64,000 bases of DNA from positions 184,077,958 to 184,141,957 of the forward strand of contig CM054062.1 in the NCBI GenBank assembly GCA_028641055.1. The letters are read 5' to 3'. The notes beneath the pieces are model-generated. The model worked only from the letters and a program-made list of their open reading frames with translations. It did no database searches and was not told the DNA's origin. The stretch comes from Alopecurus myosuroides (taxonomy: Eukaryota > Streptophyta > Magnoliopsida > Poales > Poaceae). How positions within the stretch are numbered: the first letter of the stretch is position 1; every line of letters begins with the position of its first letter. A program made the position numbers and the translations under genes. Shown here piece by piece: positions 50,020-61,272 of this stretch.

Positions 50020-52061
50020 GCTGCGTTGCCTTGCTATGCTACAGATCTGAAGGAAAAAGATGTGTGGCCTCCGTGTTAACTGAACTTCCAACTGAACAGA
50101 CTCAGACTGAAACGAACGAGCACGAAGGCAGTGCCGGCAACGACCATAGTCGGGCGGTGAGCGGCGTCTACGGCACGAAAAATAACGGGGAAACAGAGGG
50201 AATCGGAAGAGCATCTCACCCTCGATGCGTGGGTTCCCTCGGTGTGGCCGGAGGTGGACGGAGACGGCGGCGACAAGCTTGGAGAAGCTCCGGCCGGAGA
50301 GGTTGAAGACGACCATGGCGACGCCGATATACGGCCTCCTCGAGCGCATGCGTCAGCGAGGAAGGAGAGTAGGACGAGGCGGATATTCCCGTGGTCTTCG
50401 ATCTGCTCCTGCCGCTCTCAAACGGCAGCGTTGAGCTCGGCCGCCATGGCTGGCTCGGCCATGGTGGGGAGAGGAGAGGGAGGCGCTAGGGTTAGGGTTT
50501 CGGGAAGGCAGAGGAGAGAGGCGCTGGGGTGTTCTTATCCTCCTCGGAGCGCGTCGATGCTCGACGTGTGGAGGGCGGCCATCGTGTGGCTCAACTCCAG
50601 CCTGCCATGGTCGTACATAAGGTACAGGAAGAAGATGATCATTTTGCACATAACCCCTTGGCTCTACTTTTCTCCCTTTTGTTTTCGTTTTTCTGCTTCT
50701 GTCTCTTTGCACGAATTAATTGGGGCACTTAGCCAACTCGAAAACTTATGAAACTTTGCAGTAAATTCTTATTTAACACAAAGAAGCCGTGGTAAAATTT
50801 TGATATCGTTTGGAGAAACTTTCCAGAACAAACTTGTTTTAATTTCTTTCTGCCATTTATTAAAAACATTTATTTAAGGTATTTACTTAATTCAAAACCT
50901 CATGATATTTGGTGGAAATTTATTAATGGTCATTAGGAAGTACTGGTAGAAATTTGAGATCATTTTGAAAAAGTTTGTAGAACAAACTTGAATTAATTTC
51001 AAATCTGCCAGAAAAGAAAATGATTTATTAAAAATGGTTAACCACTTTGAAAATTCATGGGCTCTTGTAATTACTCCTTATTTGTCATAAAGAGTCCATG
51101 GTACAAATTTCAAAGCATTTAGATAACTTTTGTAGAACAAACTTGTTTCACTTTTGATTTACTGCTGTGAAGAAAATTTATGTTTTAGGGCTTAAATCAA
51201 TTCAATTTTTAGTGCCCTCAATTGTGTGACCCTTATTTAACATAAGGAAGTCTTGGTTAAGTTTTTAGCTCAATTGGAGAAAGTTTCCAGAAGTATCTTG
51301 TTTGAGTTTTCAGCTTCTCGCACATTTGGCATTTTTCAAATAATAAAGCATTTGTTTTCTCCAACCAAACCTTGCCAAAATAAAGTGGAGGCTTGTAATA
51401 ACAAGTTGACATACCCCACCACTTCTGTTTTGGAGTTTGTTAAGTTTTGAAAATAGTTGAATTCAAAATGGAGTGAGAAATTTTGAATGCCCTTTCCTTT
51501 TATTAACTTTTGGAATTTTTCCAAAGTTTTCACAACTTCCATAAATCAATCTTGGAACTTCCTCAACAATTTGGAAGCTCACAAAATAGTTTTGTTTTTC
51601 CCCTAGAGCAAATTCAATTTAGTAGAAAAATTGCAAGGATGGAATTTGAACAATATGTTGAATATTTTTATGAGGGTGCTACCACCTCTTTAATTTGTTT
51701 TCAACATTTGTTTTTTCATTAACCTTAGCAATTCAGTAACGAACTTTGGTTTGAAAACAATTTGAAACCAATTTGAATGAATCCAAAATTGCATGCCTCT
51801 CTTTTTCTAAAATAATTGGCATTTTTATTATAGCTACCAAACTATCAATTTAATTCTTGGAACTTCCTTGACAAGTATGGAAGATCAAGAAATGGTTTTG
51901 TTTATGAGTGGATTTGTTTTCTCTTAAGGCTTTGCAGCTTGCTTGATTTATTTTTAGCAATTTAATATGGATGCCATGATGCATGAGCAAATGCAAAAGT
52001 GAAAATTTTACCCAAATTTTGCAGTAGCTTTTCTGTAGCAGCCTAGGGCTGTTACAATATA

Positions 52062-53640
52062 TAAGCCCAGATGAAATAGATAAACTACAGGCCTACAAAT
52101 TCATCTCAACTTACAAGTTCCAAAATGTTGAGCTTAACAGAAAATTTATGATTACTTTGCATCGCAGACTTGTCCTAATAGTACCGAAGTGCACACTTGT
52201 AAACCGATTGTCATGGTGGACATGTATATTGAGAGACCTGATGTATTTGCATGCAAAGGATCAAATGTTGTGAGGTGGTTCTGGTTAAGCAAAAATGGTC
52301 CCGTCTGAAACAGATCCCCATACTTTGTAGGTGACACAGATATCAAAATAATATACCACAACAGGCCCACGACTGGACTCGATTTGGACATCAGTGACAA
52401 ATTTAAACAACAACATCCCAGTTAGCTCACGATTATGGACATCAGTACTACAAATCAAGCAGTTCATATCAGTAGAACAAGTGGAATAATTGATTTATCA
52501 TACAGAAGCCAGGCTAGATTGCAGAAGAAAGAAAGAAGGGGCGAAGACCTTTTGGTGGTCGGTATCGAACTGGACATGTCGTCCTCCCTTTGTGCGCTGT
52601 CGCCGGAGTGCAGCAGGAGGTGTGGTAGGCCGGTCTTGATCTCGTCGTGGTGATCTGCAAGGGAAGGAGAAGGAGGAGGAGCATGAGAAAGATGAAATAG
52701 AGGTGTGGGAGCGAGGGGATGATATGGGGATCTTACACTGGCGCTAGGAGGAGATGATATGGAGATCTCCAGCTGTGATGCTGCTCGGGCGGTCGATCTG
52801 ATGGTTGCAGATGAGGTCGACGGCAACGGAGTGGATCTTCTCCTGCGTACAACCCTCACGCGCAGCAGATGTCTAGTCGGTGTGCAGAGCCCTCCCACTA
52901 GCTCGGATGCGGTCAGGCGACCTCACGCGCGCCGTGAAACGGCCAGCTCGACGGGGCATCGCACATCAAAGGACGCATGCGCACGCCGTCGAACAAGCCA
53001 ACAACGATGAGGTGGTCGCTGGGTGGCGGCGCCTCTCTTGGCGGCGGTTCTGTCGATCTGAATGGCGAGAAGGAGAGAGGCTTAAGGGAGTTGACGGGGT
53101 GGGTGGGTAGGTCGGGCTAGGAGACGAAGGCATGGAGGTGGGCTTCCGCGGCTGGTTGCATCACGAGGATACGGCGGTGCTTGGGTGCAGTGATAGCGCG
53201 TAGGTGGGGATCTGGAAACTAGGGCGGCGCTTGGGTTTCAGCATCGGGAGGGATTTGGCTTCAGATCTGGTGGGAAAGAGGTGAGAGGAGGGAGGTGGGG
53301 GATCTGCCGTTGTGCGCACAGATGAGAAGGGGGGTGGCGGCGCGAAGGAGGGAGGATAGGTTTTTGGGGTGATAAAAGGAAGGGATGATGTCGCGGGCTC
53401 GTTTCCGAAAAATTCTGAACCCTCTTTTCATTCTCACTTTTGGAGCTAGCGGTAGAGTGGCTGCACCTAGGACCTACTATTTCCTGACCCCATTGAACAG
53501 TCCCTAGTTATGTGGTTTCGATAGTAGCAATAGAATAATCTTCAAGACATTTAACTAATAGTTTCACTGTAAACTATATTTTTAATTGACACACACTTAT
53601 AATACTATGGATTTAAGTAATATTAAGTGTTTTTAAAGTT
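52062..53640 (-). other. Gene-like minus-strand unit, 5' part
   Basis: Continues the unit left of E3. On the minus strand the stretch 53400-52560 resembles a plant gene's 5' end: CT-rich leader, CpG-rich, and a splice-like acceptor (CCTTGCAG/ATCACC near 52655) before an exon-like block. Frame 52898-52464 is Pro/Ser/Arg-rich with no recognised domain. Region 53400-53640 is AT-rich with nothing recognised. Confidence 0.35.
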
Positions 53641-53689
53641 CAAAAAAAGTGATTTTAAGTTTTCCACTTTGCATAAAATCATTGTTCAT

Positions 53690-56600
53690 TTTCTAAGTGT
53701 CAAAAAGGTTTTTTTTGTGGAGCATGTAGCAAAACTTGACCGTATTTTGAAACCAGCATACAAAATATCAAAAAAAAAACCTGGGTAAAACCTTTGCATT
53801 GTGTCTTTATTAGTGACATAGTTACCATAAAAAATATAAACGTGAAATACGATAATTATCTCAAAAAAATGTTCATAAAAATGAGCTATCGTCTACGAAG
53901 ATTGATGGCTTCCGGGACAAATGACGGATGTTATGGCCACATCCATGGCATAGTTTCTTTTAAATGTGCACATATTTCACACAAACATGCATATTGGAAC
54001 AACGAACAATGTTTACGAAGAAATTTTTATTTTTCGTTGAATAAAAATACCATTTTCCATTTTCGGAGTGTCAAAAACGGTTTTTTTCTGTGAAACATCT
54101 ACCAAAAGTATGTTGCAAAATTGTACCACAAAAAATTATATAGTTACTAGACCATATTTTATCTACAAAAACTCAATTTAATTACTCTAAAAATCTTTCC
54201 ATTCACTTCTTTGGAAAAAGATAAATTTCAGCCGATTCAGCTGAAACCGGGCCAAATTTGAACTACAGGTGCCTCGTAGTTTTCTCTTTATTTTTTGAAA
54301 AAAATTATTTTTAGGTACCCAGGGACCTATTTCAACACAGATACACCAAGAGTTCATCAAGATTCAACCCCTAGGTACGAATGTTCATGTCCCCCGTTTT
54401 GACCGTTTCCCGAAACCGGCTTAGAAAATTCCAGAAACAAAAAACACGAAATGATGCAAGACCTTCGCGTGGTGTTATAATTAGTGATCTAGTATCCATA
54501 AAAAATAATAAACTTGGAATACGGAAGTTATCTCGAAAAAGTGTTCACAGAAATGAGTTATCATCTACGAAGATTCATGGCTTTCGGTATAAATGACGGA
54601 TGTTATGGCCACATCCATGGAATAGTTTCTTTAAATGTGCCCATATTCCACACAAAGATGCATATTGGAACAACTAACAATGTTTACGAAGAAAGTTTTA
54701 TTTTTCGTCGAATAAAAATACCATTTTCCATTTTCGGAGTGTAAAAAACGGGGTTTTGTGAAGCATCTAGCAAAAATATGTTAAAAAATTGTACCACATA
54801 AAATTATATAGTTAGTAGAGCATATTTTATCTACAAAAACTCAAATTAATTACTCTAAAAATATTTCCATCCACCTCTTTGGAAAAACATAAATTTCAGC
54901 CGATTCAGGTGAAACCGGGCCAAATTTGAACTACAGGTGCCTCGTAGTTTTCTCTTTATTTTTCGAAAAAATCATTTTTAGGTACCCAAGTAACTATTTC
55001 AACATAGATACACCAATAGTTCATCAAGACTCAACCCTAGGTACGAACGTTCATGTCCCCCGTTTTGACCGTTTCCCGAAACCGGCTTAGAAAATTCCAG
55101 AAAATAAAAAAAACACAAAATGATGCAAGACCTTCGTGTGGTGTTATAATTAGTGATCTAGTATCCATAAAAAATAATAAACTTGGAATACGGAAGTTAT
55201 CTCGAAAAAGTGTTCACGGAAATGAGCTATCATCTACGAAGATTCATGGCTTTCGGGCCAAATGACGGATGTTATGTTCACATCCATGGAATAGTTTCTT
55301 TAACTGAGCCCATATTCCACACAAACATGCATATTGGAACAACGAACAATGTTTATGAAGAAATTTTTATTTTTCGTTGAATAAAAATACCATTTTCCAT
55401 TTTCGGAGTGTCTAAAACGGGTTTTTTTTGTGAAGCATCTACCAAAAATATGTTGCAAAATTGTATTACATAAAATTATATAGTTACTAGACCATATTTT
55501 ATCTACAAAAACTCAAATTAATTACTCGAAAAATCTTTCCATCCACCTCTTTGGAAAAAGATAAATTTCGGCCGATTCATGTGAAATCGGGCCAAATTTG
55601 AACTACAGGTGCCTCGTAGTTTGCTCTTTATTTTTTGAAAATAATCATCTTTAGGTACCCAAGTACCTAGTTAAACATATATACACCAAGAGTTCATCAA
55701 TACTCAACCCCTAGGTACGAATGTTCATGTCCCCCGTTTTGACCGTTTCCCGAAACCGGCTTAGAAAATTCCAGAAAATAAAAAAAAAACACGAAATGAT
55801 GCAAGACCTTCGCGTGGTGTTATAATTAGTGATATATTATCCATAAAAAATAATAAACTTAGAATACGGAAGTTATCTCGAAAAAGTGTTCACAGAAATG
55901 AGCTATCATCTACGAAGATTCATGGATTTCAGGCCAAATGACGGATGTTATGGCCACATCCATGGAATAGTTTCTTTCAATGTGCCCATATTCCACACAA
56001 AGATGCATATTGGAAAACCTAACAATGTTTACGAAGAAAGTTTTATTTTTCGTTGAATAAAAATACCATTTTCCATTTTCGGAGTGTCAAAAACGGGGTT
56101 TTTTGTGAAGTATCTACCAAAAATATGTTGTAAAATTGTACCATATAAAATTATATAGTTACTAGAGCATATTTTATCAACAAAAACTCAAATTAATTAC
56201 TCTAAAAATATTTCCATCCACCTCTTTGGAAAAACATAAATTTCAGCCGATTCAAGGGAAACCGGGCCAAATTTGAACTACAGGTGCCTCGTAGTTTTCT
56301 CTTTATTTTTCGAAAAAATCATTTTTAGGTACCCAAGTAACTATTTCAACATAGATACACCAATAGTTCATCAAGACTCAACCCTAGGTACGAACGTTCA
56401 TGTCCCCCGTTTTGACCGTTTCCCGAAACCGGCTTAGAAAATTCCAGAAAATAAAAAAAAACACAAAATGATGCAAGACCTTCGTGTGGTGTTATAATTA
56501 GTGATCTAGTATCCATAAAAAATAATAAACTTGGAATACGGAAGTTATCTCGAAAAAGTGTTCACGGAAATGAGCTATCATCTACGAAGATTCATGGCTT

Positions 56601-59600
56601 TCGGGCCAAATGACGGATGTTATGTTCACATCCATGGAATAGTTTCTTTAACTGAGCCCATATTCCACACAAACATGCATATTGGAACAACGAACAATGT
56701 TTATGAAGAAATTTTTATTTTTCGTTGAATAAAAATACCATTTTCCATTTTCGGAGTGTCTAAAACGGGTTTTTTTTTGTGAAGCATCTACCAAAAATAT
56801 GTTGCAAAATTGTATTACATAAAATTATATAGTTACTAGACCATATTTTATCTACAAAAACTCAAATTAATTACTCGAAAAATCTTTCCATCCACCTCTT
56901 TGGAAAAAGATAAATTTCGGCCGATTCATGTGAAATCGGGCCAAATTTGAACTACAGGTGCCTCGTAGTTTGCTCTTTATTTTTTGAAAATAATCATCTT
57001 TAGGTACCCAAGTACCTAGTTAAACATATATACACCAAGATTTCATCAATACTCAACCCCTAGGTACGAATGTTCATGTCCCCCGTTTTGACCGTTTCCC
57101 GAAACCGGCTTAGAAAATTCCAGAAAATAAAAAAAAAACACGAAATGATGCAAGACCTTCGCGTGGTGTTATAATTAGTGATATATTATCCATAAAAAAT
57201 AATAAACTTAGAATACGGAAGTTATCTCGAAAAAGTGTTCACAGAAATGAGCTATCATCTACGAAGATTCATGGATTTCAGGCCAAATGACGGATGTTAT
57301 GGCCACATCCATGGAATAGTTTCTTTCAATGTGCCCATATTCCACACAAAGATGCATATTGGAAAACCTAACAATGTTTACGAAGAAAGTTTTATTTTTC
57401 GTTGAATAAAAATACCATTTTCCATTTTCGGAGTGTCAAAAACGGGGTTTTTTGTGAAGTATCTACCAAAAATATGTTGTAAAATTGTACCATATAAAAT
57501 TATATAGTTACTAGAGCATATTTTATCAACAAAAACTCAAATTAATTACTCTAAAAATATTTCCATCCACCTCTTTGGAAAAACATAAATTTCAGCCGAT
57601 TCAAGGGAAACCGGGCCAAATTTGAACTACAGGTGCCTCGTAGTTTTCTCTTTATTTTTCGAAAAAATCATTTTTAGGTACCCAAGTAACTATTTCAACA
57701 TAGATACACCAATAGTTCATCAAGACTCAACCCTAGGTACGAACGTTCATGTCCCCCGTTTTGACCGTTTCCCGAAACCGGCTTAGAAAATTCCAGAAAA
57801 TAAAAAAAAACACAAAATGATGCAAGACCTTCGTGTGGTGTTATAATTAGTGATCTAGTATCCATAAAAAATAATAAACTTGGAATACGGAAGTTATCTC
57901 GAAAAAGTGTTCACGGAAATGAGCTATCATCTACGAAGATTCATGGCTTTCGGGCCAAATGACGGATGTTATGTTCACATCCATGGAATAGTTTCTTTAA
58001 CTGAGCCCATATTCCACACAAACATGCATATTGGAAAACCGAACAATGTTTATGAAGAAATTTTTATTTTTCGTTGAATAAAAATACCATTTTCCATTTT
58101 CGGAGTGTCTAAAACGGGTTTTTTTGTGAAGCATCTACCAAAAATATGTTGCAAAATTGTATTACATAAAATTATATAGTTACTAGACCATATTTTATCT
58201 ACAAAAACTCAAATTAATTACTCGAAAAATCTTTCCATCCACCTCTTTGGAAAAAGATAAATTTCGGCCGATTCACGTGAAACCGGGCCAAATTTGAACT
58301 ACAGGTGCCTCGTAGTTTGCTCTTTATTTTTTGAAAATAATCATCTTTAGGTACCCAAGTACCTAGTTAAACATATATACACCAAGAGTTCATCAATACT
58401 CAACCCCTAGGTACGAATGTTCATGTCCCCCGTTTTGACCGTTTCCCGAAACCGGCTTAGAAAATTCCAGAAAATAAAAAAAAACACGAAATGATGCAAG
58501 ACCTTCGCGTGGTGTTATAATTAGTGATATATTATCCATAAAAAATAATAAACTTGGAATACGGAAGTTATCTTGAAAAAGTGTTCACAGAAATGAGCTA
58601 TCATCTACGAAGATTCATGGATTTCAGGCCAAATGACGGATGTTATGGCCACATCCATGGAATAGTTTCTTTCAATGTGCCCATATTCCACACAAAGATG
58701 CATATTGGAAAACCTAACAATGTTTACGAAGAAAGTTTTATTTTTCGTTGAATAAAAATACCATTTTCCATTTTCGGAGTGTCAAAAACGGGGTTTTTTG
58801 TGAAGTATCTACCAAAAATATGTTGTAAAATTGTACCATATAAAATTATATAGTTACTAGAGCATATTTTATCAACAAAAACTCAAATTAATTACTCTAA
58901 AAATATTTCCATCCACCTCTTTGGAAAAACATAAATTTCAGCCGATTCAAGGGAAACCGGGCCAAATTTGAACTACAGGTGCCTCGTAGTTTTCTCTTTA
59001 TTTTTTGAAAAAAAACATTTTTAAGTACCCAAGTACCTATTTCAACATAGATACACCAATAGTTCATCAATATTCAACCCCTAGGTACGAACGTTCATGT
59101 CCCCCATTTTGACCGTTTCCCGAAACCGGCTTAGAAAATTCCAGAAAATTAAAAAAACACGAAATGATGCAAGACCTTCGTGTGGTGTTATAATTAGTGA
59201 TCTAGTATCCATAAAAAATAATAAACTTGGAATACGGAAGTTATCTCGAAAAAGTGTTCACAGAAATGAGCTATCATCTACGAAGATTCTTGGCTTTCGG
59301 GCCAAATGACGGATGTTATGGTCACATCCATGGAATAGTTTCTTTAAATGTGCCCATATTCCACAAAAACATGCATATTGGAAAAACGAACAATGTTTAC
59401 GAAGAAATTTTTATTTTTCGTTGAATAAAAATACCATTTTCCATTTTTGAAGTGTCGAAAACGGTTTTTTTTTGTGAAGCATCTACCAAAAATATGTTGC
59501 AAAATTGTACCACATAATATTATATAGTTACTATACCATATTTTATCTAAAAAAACTCAAATTAATTACTCTAAAAATCTTTCCATCCACCTCTTTGGAA

Positions 59601-61272
59601 AAAGATAAATTTCGGCCGATTCAGCTGAAACCGGGCCAAATTTGAACTACAGGTGCCTCGTAGTTTGCTCTTTATTTTTTGAAAAAAATCATTTTTAGGT
59701 ACCCAAGTACCTAGTTAAACATAGATACACCAACAGTTCATCAAGATTCAACCCCTAGGTACGAACGTTCATGTCCCCCGTTTTGACCGTTTCCCGAAAC
59801 CGGCTTAGAAAATTCCAGAAAATAAAAAAAAACACGAAATGATGCAAGACCTTCGCGTGGTGTTATAATTAGTGATATATTATCCATAAAAAATAATAAA
59901 CTTGGAATACGGAAGTTATCTTGAAAAAGTGTTCACAGAAATGAGCTATCATCTACGAAGATTCATGGATTTCAGGCCAAATGACGGATGTTATGGCCAC
60001 ATCCATGGAATAGTTTCTTTCAATGTGCCCATATTCCACACAAAGATGCATATTGGAAAACCTAACAATGTTTACGAAGAAAGTTTTATTTTTCGTTGAA
60101 TAAAAATACCATTTTCCATTTTCGGAGTGTCAAAAACGGGGTTTTTTGTGAAGTATCTACCAAAAATATGTTGTAAAATTGTACCATATAAAATTATATA
60201 GTTACTAGAGCATATTTTATCAACAAAAACTCAAATTAATTACTCTAAAAATATTTCCATCCACCTCTTTGGAAAAACATAAATTTCAGCCGATTCAAGG
60301 GAAACCGGGCCAAATTTGAACTACAGGTGCCTCGTAGTTTTCTCTTTATTTTTTGAAAAAAAACATTTTTAAGTACCCAAGTACCTATTTCAACATAGAT
60401 ACACCAATAGTTCATCAATATTCAACCCCTAGGTACGAACGTTCATGTCCCCCATTTTGACCGTTTCCCGAAACCGGCTTAGAAAATTCCAGAAAATTAA
60501 AAAAACACGAAATGATGCAAGACCTTCGTGTGGTGTTATAATTAGTGATCTAGTATCCATAAAAAATAATAAACTTGGAATACAGAAGTTATCTCGAAAA
60601 AGTGTTCACAGAAATGAGCTATCATCTACGAAGATTCTTGGCTTTCGGGCCAAATGACGGATGTTATGGTCACATCCATGGAATAGTTTCTTTAAATGTG
60701 CCCATATTCCACAAAAACATGCATATTGGAATAACGAACAATGTTTACGAAGAAATTTTTATTTTTCGTTGAATAAAAATACCATTTTCCATTTTTGAAG
60801 TGTCGAAAACGGTTTTTTTTTGTGAAGCATCTACCAAAAATATGTTGCAAAATTGTACCACATAATATTATATAGTTACTATACCATATTTTATCTAAAA
60901 AAACTCAAATTAATTACTCTAAAAATCTTTCCATCCACCTCTTTGGAAAAAGATAAATTTCGGCCGATTCAGCTGAAACCGGGCCAAATTTGAACTACAG
61001 GTGCCTCGTAGTTTGCTCTTTATTTTTTGAAAAAAATCATTTTTAGGTACCCAAGTACCTAGTTAAACATAGATACACCAACAGTTCATCAAGATTCAAC
61101 CCCTAGGTACGAACGTTCATGTCCCCCGTTTTGACCGTTTCCCGAAACCGGCTTAGAAAATTCCAGAAAATAAAAAAAAAACACGAAATGATGCAAGACC
61201 TTCGTGTGGTGTTATAATTAGTGATCTAGTATCCATCAAAAATAATAAACTTGGAATACGGAAGTTATCTCG
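53690..61272. repeat. Tandem satellite array, 674-bp monomers with dimeric higher-order repeats
   Basis: The phrase GTTCATGTCCCCC recurs at about 54383, 55049, 55723, 56396, 57071, 57745, 58419, 59093, 59767, 60441 and 61115, giving spacings of 666-675 with 674 typical. The first unit (about 53690-54382) is the most divergent and has an internal deletion. Monomers fall into types that alternate, giving a 1348-bp dimer. The array is cut at 61272 by E4. A 65-codon frame in most monomers starts from TTG, not ATG, and reflects recent copying rather than coding. The satellite family was not named. Confidence 0.93.

Larger units (their letters stand above)
41601..52056 (-). mobile_element. E3: complete non-autonomous LTR retrotransposon, 10456 bp
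   Basis: LTRs 41601-46380 (4780 bp) and 47264-52056 (4793 bp), interior 46381-47263 (883 bp), ATATA target copies at 41596-41600 and 52057-52061. The PBS lies next to the right LTR on the minus strand, so the element reads right to left. The interior has no gag or pol. LTR sequence differs from E1/E2 except for the palindrome module and A/B-box pair. It split a gene-like unit. Confidence 0.95.
47264..52056 (-). repeat. E3 5' LTR
   Basis: Near-identical copy of 41601-46380, with small indels such as an extra CTCTTTTCTTTT-like stretch near 49395 and scattered substitutions. Non-coding. Confidence 0.93.

Noticed and set aside
54514..60772. Repeated 65-codon frames in the satellite monomers
   Set aside because: They begin at TTG rather than ATG and their similarity is explained by recent copying of the monomer.
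53690..61272. CRISPR-like or centromeric array
   Set aside because: Units are 674 bp with no spacer structure, and no feature ties the array to centromeres; position on the chromosome is unknown.
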